This document shows, one piece after another, positions 33,636-41,767 of a stretch of DNA of 64,000 bases (positions are counted from its first letter, which is position 1; each line of letters begins with the position of its first letter). The notes beneath the pieces were generated by a model, which made no database searches, was not told the origin of the DNA, and worked only from the letters and a program-made list of their open reading frames with translations. The stretch is from Planosporangium sp963837285 (GTDB lineage: Bacteria; Actinomycetota; Actinomycetes; Mycobacteriales; Micromonosporaceae). The DNA is taken from assembly GCA_963837285.1 (NCBI GenBank), contig CAWIMS010000002.1:248001-312000 (forward strand), written 5' to 3'. Made by a program: the position numbers and the translations under genes.

Positions 33636-33771
33636 TCAGCCGTGGTCGGTGTGCGCCCGTGGTTCGGCCTCGAATGCGCCGACCAGGCCGTGTTGGGATG
33701 CGAACAGGGTTGCGGCGGCTCGGCTCGTTACGCCTATCTTGGTGTAGATGTGTTCGGCGCGTTGAGGCACC
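33636..33771 (-). pseudogene. LuxR-family regulator, C-terminal HTH scrap
   Basis: The minus strand reads AEHIYTKIGVTSRAAATLFA then SQHGLVGAF and stops at 33636. This is the recognition-helix end of a LuxR/GerE HTH (…HIYTKIGVSSR-AAATLFA…). The preceding helix and receiver or ATPase domains are missing. It is a remnant lying between two repeat copies. Confidence 0.6.
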
Positions 33772-33887
33772 AGGGTCGGTCGTTCGGCGGGCACGTCGTC
33801 GACGGCGGCGCACCGGTTGGTCGTCCACGCCGGGCTTGACTCGACAATCTGCTGGCTACGGAGTTTCGACGTCTACTGGAGAACCCG

Positions 33888-33915
33888 AGGCGTTCTGGTA
33901 GTAACCAGAACGCCT
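33888..33915. terminator. perfect hairpin at the edge of repeat copy B
   Basis: AGGCGTTCTGGT (33888-33899) and ACCAGAACGCCT (33904-33915) are exact complements around AGTA. There is no T-run, so it may be a structural feature of the repeat edge rather than a terminator. The other copies start with related CCAGAACGCC-type words but lack the inverted partner. Confidence 0.45.
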
Positions 33916-34200
33916 GACCTTCCGATGACGATCTCCGGCCGCCACCACCGGGCCGCTGACCAGCATCTTTGGGTCGACTGGTGACAAGTTCGGCGCACTT
34001 GATCTTCTGACACAGAATCACATTCCCAGCTCAATGACTATGCACCGAGTCGTCGTCGACGAGATGAGGCGCGGAAAGATCGATTAGGGGTGTGTGACCA
34101 GGGACGTTGGGTTCGCATGACCGGTTCGGTTGGTTGTGTGACAGATCAGCCAGCCGGCGCCAGCCGGAACTGCGTTGGCCGACCCCTACGGAGTGGGGCC
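33898..34200 (+). repeat. dispersed intergenic repeat, copy B
   Basis: Nearly the same sequence as copy D over about 300 nt, with GAATCACATTCCCAGCT at 34015-34031, the GTCGTCG(A/T)CGAGATGAGG segment, ACCAGGGACGTTGGGTTCG, GGTTCGGTTGGTTGTGTGAC and a final CTACGGAGTGGGG. It ends just downstream of the first ABC permease gene's 3' end. Confidence 0.75.
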
Positions 34201-34337
34201 CCGACCGGTTCGGGCTCCGAGATCATCCCGCTGGCGGTTGACCCGGGATTTTCGGGTTCTTATGGACGTTCGGCCTCGCCGTGTGACAGACCATCGACCA
34301 CCGACCTGGCCACACGATGGGGCGGGTCGCCCGGGTG

Positions 34338-35207
34338 TCAGGTGATGTCGCGGCGGATCAGCATGCGGGCGCCGAGTGCTCCGGCGAGCAGTGCGTATCC
34401 GATCAGTACGGCTGCGCCCACCCATGCGGGCGGGGCGTGCTGAAATGCGGGCCCGGGGGTGAGCATCACGGTGGACGCCACGGCCGGTACGGCCACTTGC
34501 GCTGATAGGACCCAGTCGTGGTGTAGGACGTACTGGTGGAGGAGCCCGATGATGCCCCGGGCCAGCGGTGTGCCGATCATGTATGCCGCGCATGCGGCGA
34601 GCGCGGCCACGACCTGGTTGCGGATCAGTGCCCCGAGCCCGACACCCAGTAGAGCCCAAAGGGTGTAGGAGGCGAGGTTGAGCCCGATGGCCCGCTGGAC
34701 GTCGGCGCGGTCGAGTCCGGTGCCGCGGCCCAGGCTCTGGAAGTAGGTGGCACCGATTGCCACCGACGCGATGGTGGTCACCAGCCACACCGCGACCGCG
34801 ACGACCACCGCGGCGACCGCCTTGGCGACGATGACCGGGGTTCGCCGTGGCGTGGCCAGGAACGTGTTCGTCACTGTCTGGTGGCGGAATTCGCTGGTCA
34901 CCATCAGGATGCCGAGCAGGCACAGGCAAAGGACACCGAGGTACTGGCCGGAGGTGTAGACGTCGGCCGCCTCGTACACCAGGGGGTGGTTGGTTTCCCA
35001 GGCCCCGCGCAGGTTTTCCAGCCCTTGACCGGTGATGCCGCGGTTGCCGCTGGCGATCAGATAGTCGTTGAACGGCTTGCTGTAGAGGCCGGCGTGCACG
35101 GTATTGAAGAACAGCGGCGGCGCGGCCAGCACGATCGCCGCGACGACGAGCCATCGGCCGGCCGCCGTGGTCCGGAGTTTGAGCAGTTCACCGCGGACCA
35201 GCGTCAT
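34338..35207 (-). CDS. ABC-2 type transporter permease
   Basis: The 289 residues include an N-terminal cytoplasmic start (MTLVRGELLKLRTTAAGRWL) typical of ABC-2 permeases and about six membrane segments (VVAAIVLAAPPLFFN, YLGVLCLCLLGILMVT, VVVAVAVWLVTTIASVAIGA, LWALLGVGLGALI, VVAALAACAAYMIGT, GAAVLIGYALLAGALGARML). SEFRHQTVTNTFLATPRR is the conserved cytoplasmic loop. Its ATG overlaps the ATPase gene's stop (ATGA, 35204-35207), so the two form one exporter. The substrate is unknown; the pairing with a PadR regulator suggests drug or peptide export. Confidence 0.85.
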   Translation of the reverse strand: MTLVRGELLKLRTTAAGRWLVVAAIVLAAPPLFFNTVHAGLYSKPFNDYLIASGNRGITGQGLENLRGAWETNHPLVYEAADVYTSGQYLGVLCLCLLGILMVTSEFRHQTVTNTFLATPRRTPVIVAKAVAAVVVAVAVWLVTTIASVAIGATYFQSLGRGTGLDRADVQRAIGLNLASYTLWALLGVGLGALIRNQVVAALAACAAYMIGTPLARGIIGLLHQYVLHHDWVLSAQVAVPAVASTVMLTPGPAFQHAPPAWVGAAVLIGYALLAGALGARMLIRRDIT

Positions 35208-36112
35208 GATGTCTCCCCCTGGTTGGTGGTGAGGTCCAGGAATACCTGCTCAAGGTCGGGGCCGGCTTCGACCAGTTCGTAGATGTCGGCTTGGGCGGCT
35301 CGGGCCGTCGCGGCGATGTCCGGGCGGGACAGTCCGGCCACCAGTAGTGCGCCGTCCGGGCCGGTCGTCACCGCACCGCCGGCTGCGGTCAGCGCCTCGG
35401 TCAGCACGTCAGGCTGCGGTGTCCGCACTCGAACCCACGCGACGATACCCAGGATGTCGGCGAGCGGCCCCTGCCGAACCAGCCGGCCGGCGGAGATGAT
35501 CACAACGTGGTCGGCGATCACCTGCACCTCGGTCAGCAGGTGGCTGGAGACCAGGACCGTGCGGCCCTCGTCGGCGAGGTCGCGCAGCAACTGCCGCAGC
35601 CACCGGATGCCGTCCGGGTCGAGCCCGTTGACCGGCTCGTCGAGAATCAGCACCGGCGGATCGCCGAGCAGCGCCGCGGCCAGGGCCAAGCGCTGACGCA
35701 TGCCCAGCGAGTACTGCCCAACCTTGCGGTCGGCCGCGCCCGTCAAGCCGACCCGGTCGAGCAGCTCGTCGGCCCGCCTGTGCGGCAGCCGGGTCACCGT
35801 GCACAGCACCCGCAGATGGTTACGCCCGGTCCGGCCGGGATGGGCGGCCGAGGACTCCAGCACCGCGCCGACCGTCTCCCACGGACGGGCCAGGTCGGCG
35901 TACCGGCGGCCGAGCACCGTCGCGGTTCCGCTGGTCGCCCGGACCAGGCCGAGCAGCATCCGCAGCGTGGTGGTCTTGCCGGCCCCGTTCGGTCCGAGGA
36001 ACCCGGCGATCCGGCCGGCCGGCACCGTGAACGACAGGTCATCGACCGCGACCACATCGGTGGCGAACCGCTTGGTTAGGCGGTCGACCACGATCACCTC
36101 ATCGTCAGTCAC
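35204..36112 (-). CDS. ABC transporter ATP-binding protein
   Basis: The 302-residue ATPase has Walker A GFLGPNGAGKTTTLRML (about 37-53), Q-loop region VLESSAAHPGRTGRNHL, signature YSLGMRQRLALAAALLG, Walker B VLILDEPVNGLDPDG and H-loop VLVSSHLLTEVQ. The C-terminal domain (about 220-300) matches the regulatory tail of ABC-2 exporter ATPases. It powers the neighbouring permease. It is divergent from the PadR gene with an 86-nt gap, so one control region probably serves both. Confidence 0.9.
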   Translation of the reverse strand: MTDDEVIVVDRLTKRFATDVVAVDDLSFTVPAGRIAGFLGPNGAGKTTTLRMLLGLVRATSGTATVLGRRYADLARPWETVGAVLESSAAHPGRTGRNHLRVLCTVTRLPHRRADELLDRVGLTGAADRKVGQYSLGMRQRLALAAALLGDPPVLILDEPVNGLDPDGIRWLRQLLRDLADEGRTVLVSSHLLTEVQVIADHVVIISAGRLVRQGPLADILGIVAWVRVRTPQPDVLTEALTAAGGAVTTGPDGALLVAGLSRPDIAATARAAQADIYELVEAGPDLEQVFLDLTTNQGETS

Positions 36113-36198
36113 GCCGGAACTCTATGTATCAAGACTTCATCTGGCAAGGGGCCGTGACGTGCTTGTCGAGTGGAGTTCTCGCTATATAGAGTTACCGG
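36113..36198. promoter_or_regulatory. divergent promoter region between ABC ATPase and PadR genes
   Basis: AACTCTAT (36118-36125) is repeated in inverted form as ATAGAGTT (36186-36193), each close to one of the two divergent starts. TATATAGAGTT on the PadR side resembles a -10 region. The inverted pair is a plausible PadR operator. No direct proof. Confidence 0.4.
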
Positions 36199-36525
36199 GT
36201 GAAGCGTGCTCGACGTCCGTCCGCCCAGACTCTCGCAGTGCTGCGCGCCCTGTCCGACGATCCCGGCAGCTGGCGCTACGGCTACGAGCTGTGCACCGAA
36301 CTCGGCCTGCAGGCCGGCTCGATATATCCGATCCTCATCCGCCTGGCCGACCGTGGCCTGCTGGAGACCAGCTGGGAGGCCCAGCGGGTGGCCGGCCGCC
36401 CGGCCCGGCATCTGTACCGACTGACCGGTGCCGGTCAGCAGTTCGCCGCCGAGGCCACCGAGTCGGCGTCCGCGCTGGGCCCGACCCTGCGCCAGTCCCG
36501 GCTGAACTGGGACGGTGCCCGATGA
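36199..36525 (+). CDS. PadR-family transcriptional regulator
   Basis: GTG start at 36199. The 108 residues form the PadR winged helix: TLAVLRALSDDPGSWRYGYE, LCTELGLQAGSIYPILIRLA, DRGLLETSWE and RPARHLYRLTGAGQQF. The size is that of short PadR proteins without a long C-terminal domain. These regulators typically repress neighbouring transporters and are released by ligands. It overlaps the next gene by ATGA (36522-36525). Confidence 0.85.
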   Translation: MKRARRPSAQTLAVLRALSDDPGSWRYGYELCTELGLQAGSIYPILIRLADRGLLETSWEAQRVAGRPARHLYRLTGAGQQFAAEATESASALGPTLRQSRLNWDGAR

Positions 36526-37604
36526 TCCTGGCACTGGCCGCACTTGGCCTCATCGCCGGCGCCGTGCACCTCGCGCGGTGGCACCGCCTACCCACTCCAG
36601 CGGAGCCCGGCCGGGTTGAGCCATCCGATGGCCCGGCCCGCATCGTCGCGGTAGCCGCCCGCCTGCTTCCCGACGGCCGCCGCGAGTGGGCGCACGCCAT
36701 GATGGCCGAACTTCCGGCGATCGACGGGCACGCCCGACGCTGGCGGTTCGCGGCGGGTGCCGCCGCCGTGGCCCTGATGCCACCCGAACACCGTGGCCGC
36801 AGCCAGGTGGCGGCGGTCGTGACCGCGGTCGCGGCCGTCGGCGCCGGACTCGCCGCCGCTCGACTGGTACCCGAGCTGCAGGTCTTCACCTGGACGCTCG
36901 GCGTACTCCTCACGATCATCGCGACCGGCGTGGCGCTGCGCTGGCAGCGACCCGGTCCCGTCGCGGCGCTGATCGGTGCGATGGTGGTCGCCGGTGTGAC
37001 CTCGACGATCGCGGTCGTGGTGGCGGTGGCCGACGATCACCCGGCCGCCGTGTCCGACTCCACACACCTGTACGCCATCGCATTCGCCGTTGTGCTCTGC
37101 ACCTATCTCGCGCTGGCCCCGGCTATCGGCACCGCACCGGTCAGCACGTTGTGGTGGGGCCTCGGCGCGGCCGCGGCCACCTGCGCGGCGTGGCTGGCCC
37201 TGCTACCCAGCCACGCCACGATCGAAGGACTCGGACTGTGGCTGTGGCCGGTCGGCGGTGTCGCCGCCCTGCTCGCGTCGATCGGCGCCGCCCGGACCAC
37301 GGGTAACCCGATGGTCGGCACCCGCGCCGCGGTGACCGCGGCGATGGTCAGCGCACCGGTCTACTTCACCCTCGATCTGCTGCGGGTGATGACACTGCAC
37401 CGGTACACGCTCACCTCGCCCTACGACATCGCCCAATACCCGCACAGCGGCTTCCCCGATGTCGCCAGCTTCGTCCTCAGCGACACCATCGGCAGCGGCA
37501 TCATCGCCGTTATGGTCATGTACCCCCTCGTCCTCGGCGCGGTCGGCCTACTCGGCGGTGCCATCGGCACGATCCGTCGCCGCCCGCCACGCATCGAAGC
37601 CTAG
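36522..37604 (+). CDS. multi-pass membrane protein downstream of PadR
   Basis: From ATG 36522 it encodes 360 residues. After LALAALGLIAGAVHLARWHR and a cytoplasmic ARLLPDGRREWAHAMMAELP segment there are about eight membrane segments (such as VAAVVTAVAAVGAGLAAARL, VAALIGAMVVAGVTSTIAVV, FAVVLCTYLALAPAIG, LWLWPVGGVAALLASIGAAR and VMYPLVLGAVGLLGGAIGTI). The motif RREWAHAMMAEL is common in PadR-linked membrane proteins of actinomycetes. The function is unknown; translational coupling to PadR suggests a sensor or co-regulator. Confidence 0.75.
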   Translation: MILALAALGLIAGAVHLARWHRLPTPAEPGRVEPSDGPARIVAVAARLLPDGRREWAHAMMAELPAIDGHARRWRFAAGAAAVALMPPEHRGRSQVAAVVTAVAAVGAGLAAARLVPELQVFTWTLGVLLTIIATGVALRWQRPGPVAALIGAMVVAGVTSTIAVVVAVADDHPAAVSDSTHLYAIAFAVVLCTYLALAPAIGTAPVSTLWWGLGAAAATCAAWLALLPSHATIEGLGLWLWPVGGVAALLASIGAARTTGNPMVGTRAAVTAAMVSAPVYFTLDLLRVMTLHRYTLTSPYDIAQYPHSGFPDVASFVLSDTIGSGIIAVMVMYPLVLGAVGLLGGAIGTIRRRPPRIEA

Positions 37605-37612
37605 AGCGGAGC

Positions 37613-37968
37613 CTTCTGCCTGGTGTCGGGGTACTCGTTGTAGTGCAGAGGTAAGTACGGCCGCTGATCTTGCAGAGGCCAGGGTTCGTCTGGGGCCTGG
37701 GTGGGTTGGTCCGGAGTGCGCAGGCGTAGTCGGGTGAGGATGAGCATGTCGGTGAGCCACTACTGTTGTGGCGGGCGAGTCGGGTGGCGTCGATCAGAAC
37801 CCATGCCCGTGACCACAGGTGGCCGTCGCGCGATGGGCGGCTGCGTTCGATGGCGTCGGCGAGATGGGTCAGGGCCTGATCGAGGTTGCCCGTTGTGGGC
37901 CGCGTGGAGGCCGAGTCCGTGGGCGGCCCAGGTGCACAAGACTTCGAAAGCCGACCCCACCCAAGCAC
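37613..37968 (-). pseudogene. TPR-type regulator, C-terminal scrap
   Basis: The minus strand reads NLDQALTHLADAIERSRPSR and DGHLWSRAWVLIDATRLARH, a helical-repeat segment like the C-terminal TPR part of actinobacterial HTH regulators. It then needs a frame change to continue (LRLRTPDQPTQAPDEPW). Upstream it loses homology. This is a fragment without start or DNA-binding domain. Confidence 0.45.
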
Positions 37969-38086
37969 GGCCTAGTGGCCGACGCACCCGCCAAACACGC
38001 GAGCCCGGCACGCCAGGGCGTACCGGGCTCGATGCGGATCCGGCATCGACTTTAGATGTTCGCGGCCTCCTCCGACGAGATCTTGA

Positions 38087-38345
38087 AGTAGCCAGACCGT
38101 CTCGCCTTGCGGTGTCGATCTCCGGCTGAGACCTTCGGGCCAGTGACCAGCAGGTTTTGGTTCGGCCGATGACAAGTTGGGTGCACTGGATCTTCTGACA
38201 CGGAATCACATTCCCAGCTAAGGGGCCATTTGCGAGGAAGTCGAAGTGGCTCTTGATGGGCGACAAGATCGATTTCGATCGTCTGACCAGCGGTGCTGGG
38301 TTCGACTTGCTGGTTCGGTTTGGTCATGTGACAGCTCGTGGGCAG
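38087..38345 (+). repeat. dispersed intergenic repeat, copy C
   Basis: Contains GTCGATCTCCGGCTGAGAC, GTGACCAGCAGGTTTTGGTT, GGGTGCACTGGATCTTCTG, GAATCACATTCCCAGCT (38203-38219), GGGGCCATTTG (shared with copy A) and GGTTCGGTTTGGTCATGTGA. It lies between a TPR remnant and the aldo/keto reductase gene's 3' end. Confidence 0.7.
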
Positions 38346-38380
38346 CCAGTCGCTATCACACTGCCGCCTGGCGCTGTCGC

Positions 38381-39358
38381 TCAGCGATCGATGGCGGCCA
38401 TGACGCCTTCCTCGTGGCGCTCGCCGGCGGCCGGGGTGAGGTTGTTGAGCCGTTCGATCTGTGCGGCGCTGAGCTCGATGGCGTCGGCGGCGGTGTTCTC
38501 CTCGACGCGGGCGACCCGCTTGGTGCCGGGGATCGGGGCGATGTCGTTGCCCTGAGCGAGCAGCCAGGCCAGCGCGATCTGTGCCGGGGTGGCGCCGGCC
38601 TCGGCGGCGATGGCCTCGACCTCGTCGACGATGGCCAGGTTGCGCCGCAAGTTCTCGCCGGTGAAGCGCGGGTTGGTCTTGCGCCAGTCGCCGTCGGGGA
38701 TGTCGTCGGTGGAGCGGATCTGGCCGGTGAGGAAGCCATGGCCGAGCGGCGAATAGGGCACGAAGCCGATGCCCAGCTCGCGCAGCAGCGGCAGGATCTT
38801 CGCCTCCACGTCACGGGTCCACAGGGAGTACTCGGTCTGCAGCGCGGTGACGGGGTGGACGGCGTGCGCGCGGCGGATCGTGGCCGGGCTGGCCTCGGAC
38901 AGGCCGATGTGGCGGATCTTGCCCTCGGCGATTAGTTCGGCCAGAGCGCCGACGGTCTCCTCAATCGGCGTGTTCGGGTCGACCCGGTGCTGGTAGTACA
39001 GGTCAATGTGGTCGACGCCCAAACGCTTCAGGGAACCGTCAACTGCGGCGCGGATGTTCGCCGGGCTGCTGTCGAGGACGCCGGGGCCGCCACCTGAGTG
39101 GGAAACGAGGCCGAACTTCGTCGCCACGACAACCCGGTCGCGGCGGTCCTTGATCGCCCGGCCGACCAGTTCCTCGTTGCGGTAGGGCCCGTAAATCTCG
39201 GCGGTGTCGAGAAGTGTGACACCCAGGTCCAGCGCCCGGTGGATGGCGCGGATCGACTCGTCGTCGCTGCCTTGCCCGACGTTGTAGTAGCCGGACATCG
39301 ACATGGCGCCCAGACCGATCCGGGAGACGTCCAGTCGGCCCAGAGAGAGGTATTTCAC
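38381..39358 (-). CDS. aldo/keto reductase
   Basis: The 325 residues begin YLSLGRLDVSRIGLGAMSMS and carry the catalytic tetrad context: LLDTAEIYGPYRNEELVGRA (Asp and Tyr), VVVATKFGL (Lys) and IDLYYQHRVDPN (His). The NADPH region is ARVEENTAADAIELSAAQIE. It reduces carbonyl compounds in the cytoplasm, substrate unknown; it resembles the actinobacterial family sometimes called pyridoxal 4-dehydrogenase-like or YajO-type. It is followed on the same strand by the SDR gene 26 nt upstream, so they form one operon read leftward. Confidence 0.9.
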   Translation of the reverse strand: MKYLSLGRLDVSRIGLGAMSMSGYYNVGQGSDDESIRAIHRALDLGVTLLDTAEIYGPYRNEELVGRAIKDRRDRVVVATKFGLVSHSGGGPGVLDSSPANIRAAVDGSLKRLGVDHIDLYYQHRVDPNTPIEETVGALAELIAEGKIRHIGLSEASPATIRRAHAVHPVTALQTEYSLWTRDVEAKILPLLRELGIGFVPYSPLGHGFLTGQIRSTDDIPDGDWRKTNPRFTGENLRRNLAIVDEVEAIAAEAGATPAQIALAWLLAQGNDIAPIPGTKRVARVEENTAADAIELSAAQIERLNNLTPAAGERHEEGVMAAIDR

Positions 39359-39384
39359 CAGGTAGCTCGCTTTCTACGGTGAGA

Positions 39385-40239
39385 TCAGGCGGACACGGTG
39401 GCGTTGTCGTGGGCGAGGGAGCTGGACAGTTCGCGGTGGGCGCCGGCCTGTGTCAGGAGGTCGTTCGCCTTCTGTGCGACGGTGGCAATCGCGTCGGCGC
39501 CGGCGGCGAACCGCAGCGGCGGCTCATCCTGGTTCGCGAGCGCGACCAGGGCAGCGGCGAGCTTGGCCGGGTCGCCACCCTGCTGGCCGTTCATCGCCTT
39601 CCAGGCGGTGACGGTCTGCCTGGTGCGTTCCGCGTAGTCGTCGATCGACGGCTCGGCGAAGCTGGTCGACTCCGGGGTGAGCAGTTCGGTGCGGAAGAAG
39701 CCGGGCTCGACGAGCATCGTGCGGATGCCGAACGGCGCGACCTCGGGGGCCAGCGACTCGATGAAGCCCTCTACCCCGAACTTGGCGGCCGCGTAGGCGG
39801 TGCAGAACTCCTGGCCCGCGATGCCGGCGGTCGACGAGATCGCGACGACCAGCCCGGCACGCTGGGCGCGCATCACCGGAAGCACCGCGCGGGTGACGTT
39901 GAGCGGGCCGAACAGGGTGGTCTCGATCTGCGACCGGAAGTCGCGCGGGCGGATCTCCTCGAAGAACCCGGCGTAGAAGTTGCCCGCGTTGTTGACCAGG
40001 ACGTCGATGCGGCCGAACCGGTCGACGGCGGCACGCACGGCCGGCCGGGCGTCGTCGAGGCTGGTGACGTCGAGCTGGACGACCAGCAGGTCGTCGTGCG
40101 CCCCGAGCGCCGCGCTGACCTTTTCGGTGTTACGGCCGGTGGCGACCACCGCGTGACCGGCCGCCAGGGCGGCCTTGGCGATATCGACGCCCATGCCCCG
40201 TCCGGCGCCGGTGACAAACCAAACCCTCTTGCTAGTCAT
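39385..40239 (-). CDS. short-chain dehydrogenase/reductase
   Basis: Start ATG 40239 with AAAAGGGAC before it. The 284 residues show the NAD(P) motif VWFVTGAGRGMGVDIAKAAL, DVTSLDDARPA, VLVNNAGNFYAGFFEE, and the active site ISSTAGIAGQEFCTAYAAAK (S..13..Y-x3-K). The C-terminal part is normal length. It oxidises or reduces an alcohol/ketone in the cytoplasm. It is divergent from the XRE regulator gene, which therefore probably controls this SDR/aldo-keto reductase operon. Confidence 0.9.
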   Translation of the reverse strand: MTSKRVWFVTGAGRGMGVDIAKAALAAGHAVVATGRNTEKVSAALGAHDDLLVVQLDVTSLDDARPAVRAAVDRFGRIDVLVNNAGNFYAGFFEEIRPRDFRSQIETTLFGPLNVTRAVLPVMRAQRAGLVVAISSTAGIAGQEFCTAYAAAKFGVEGFIESLAPEVAPFGIRTMLVEPGFFRTELLTPESTSFAEPSIDDYAERTRQTVTAWKAMNGQQGGDPAKLAAALVALANQDEPPLRFAAGADAIATVAQKANDLLTQAGAHRELSSSLAHDNATVSA

Positions 40240-40425
40240 GTCCCTTTTACCCTTCAATATGATGATCCGCTGGAGACCCGCTGGGTGTTCCGTGCCCCCA
40301 TCCCGGGTTCCCGCGAACCGGGTCAACACCCATGAAACGCGCCTGACAGCCGACCTGGCAGTCACCGGTGAAACGTGTACTGCCAGGGCACCCCATCCGC
40401 GTCGGGAGCCGCCTAGCCTGAACTC
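40240..40425. promoter_or_regulatory. divergent promoter region for SDR operon and XRE regulator
   Basis: 186 nt between two divergent starts. CAATATGATGATC (40256-40268) is AT-richer than the surroundings and may contain the SDR promoter. I see no clear palindrome. Confidence 0.35.
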
Positions 40426-41317
40426 GTGGACAACCGCAGCGACATCCGCGACTTCCTGACCTCCCGCCGAGCCAAGATCACCCCCGAGCGGGCCGGTGTG
40501 ACGTCCTATGGCAGCCGCCGGGTACCGGGGCTGCGCCGCAACGAGGTCGCGCAGCTGGCCGGGGTCAGCATCGAGTACTACTCACGCCTGGAACGCGGCA
40601 ACCTCACCGGGGTCTCCGACAGCGTGCTCGACGCCATCGCCCGCGCGCTGCAACTGGACGAGGCCGAATGCACCCACCTGCATGACCTTGCCCGCGCGTC
40701 CGGCCCGGCGGCGCGCAAGCGTCGCCCGCCTGCGCCGCAGGGCGTGCGTGCGAACGTGCGGCGGCTGCTCGACGCGATGACCGATGTGCCCGCCGTGGTT
40801 ATGAACGGCCGCACTGACGCCCTCGCCGCTAACCAGCTTGGTCGAGCGCTGTTCGCACCGATCTACGCGGGCTCGACCCGGCCGCCCAACTTCGCCCGGT
40901 TCACCTTCCTCGACCCCGGGGCACGAGGCTTCTGGACCGACTGGGACCACATCGCCGACGACACCGTCGAGCTGCTGCGCGCGCAGGCCGGCCGCGACCC
41001 CTACGACAAAGCGCTTACCGACCTCATCGGGGAACTCGCCACCCGCAACGAAGACTTCCCGCACCCGGTGGACCGCACACGACGTACGCCTCCACCGCAC
41101 CGGAATCAAGCACCTCCGCCACCCGATCATCGGCGAGCTGCGGCTGACCTTCGAAGTGATGGAACTGGCCGCGGACGACGGCCTGAGCCTGGTCGCCTAC
41201 GGCACCGAACCGGGCACCTCCTCCGAAGACGGACTGCGCCTGCTCGCCAGCTGGTCGGCAACACACGATCAAGACCCCGCACGGAACTCATCAGCCGGCC
41301 CCGGCGAGCTGAAGTAG
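40426..41317 (+). CDS. XRE regulator with MmyB-type ligand domain, apparent frameshift
   Basis: The first frame starts GTG 40426 (MDNRSDIRDFLTSRRAKITP) with HTH VPGLRRNEVAQLAGVSIEYY and SRLERGNLTGVSDSVLDAIA. The MmyB-like ligand domain follows (DVPAVVMNGRTDALAANQLG, GFWTDWDHIADDTVELLRAQ). At about 41058-41066 the family sequence moves to another frame, which continues WTAHDVRLHRTGIKHLRHPI, GELRLTFEVMELAADDGLSL and LASWSATHDQ to 41317. A single extra C in the TTCCCGCACC run explains this. It is either a real inactivating mutation or an assembly error. Intact relatives have about 290 residues. It is expected to regulate the divergent SDR operon. Confidence 0.75.
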
Positions 41318-41612
41318 CCCGCCCGCCTTACCTTGCGATGACGATCTCCAGCCGATACCACCGGACCCGTGACCAGCAGGTTTGGGTTCGACTGATGACA
41401 CGTTGGGGGCACTCGATCTTCTGACACGGAATCACATTCCCAGCTCAGTGGCTATGCACCGGGTCGTCGTTGACGAGATGAGGCGCGGCAAGATCGATTA
41501 TGGGTGTATGACCAGGGACGTTGGGTTCGCATGACCGGTTCGGTTGGTTGTGTGACAGATCAAGCAGCTGGCGTCCGCCGGAACTGTGTTGGCCTGCCCT
41601 ACGGAGTGGGGA
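41315..41612 (+). repeat. dispersed intergenic repeat, copy D
   Basis: The best match to copy B. It contains GATGACGATCTCCAGCCGA, GTGACCAGCAGGTTTGGGTT, GAATCACATTCCCAGCT (41429-41445), GAGATGAGGCGCGGCAAGAT, ACCAGGGACGTTGGGTTCG, CCGGTTCGGTTGGTTGTGTG and CCCTACGGAGTGGGG. Like copy B it ends beside the 3' end of an ABC-2 permease gene. Confidence 0.75.
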
Positions 41613-41767
41613 GGACGGTCGCAGTGCCGGTGGTGGGCTTGACCCCTGATCTTGGCCGGCTATCCCCCACGAGCGAGCGCCTGGCCGGCGTTACGTCGGC
41701 CGTGAGCGTCCTCGCCGGCCGGGGCCGGTGCCCTGGGGTGGAGGCACCGACCCGATCGGCGGGTGGG

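Noticed and set aside
35700..37604. A 634-residue protein from the long open frame
   Set aside because: Only the part from ATG 36522 has membrane-protein character, and it starts in an ATGA overlap with PadR; the earlier part is antisense to the ABC ATPase.
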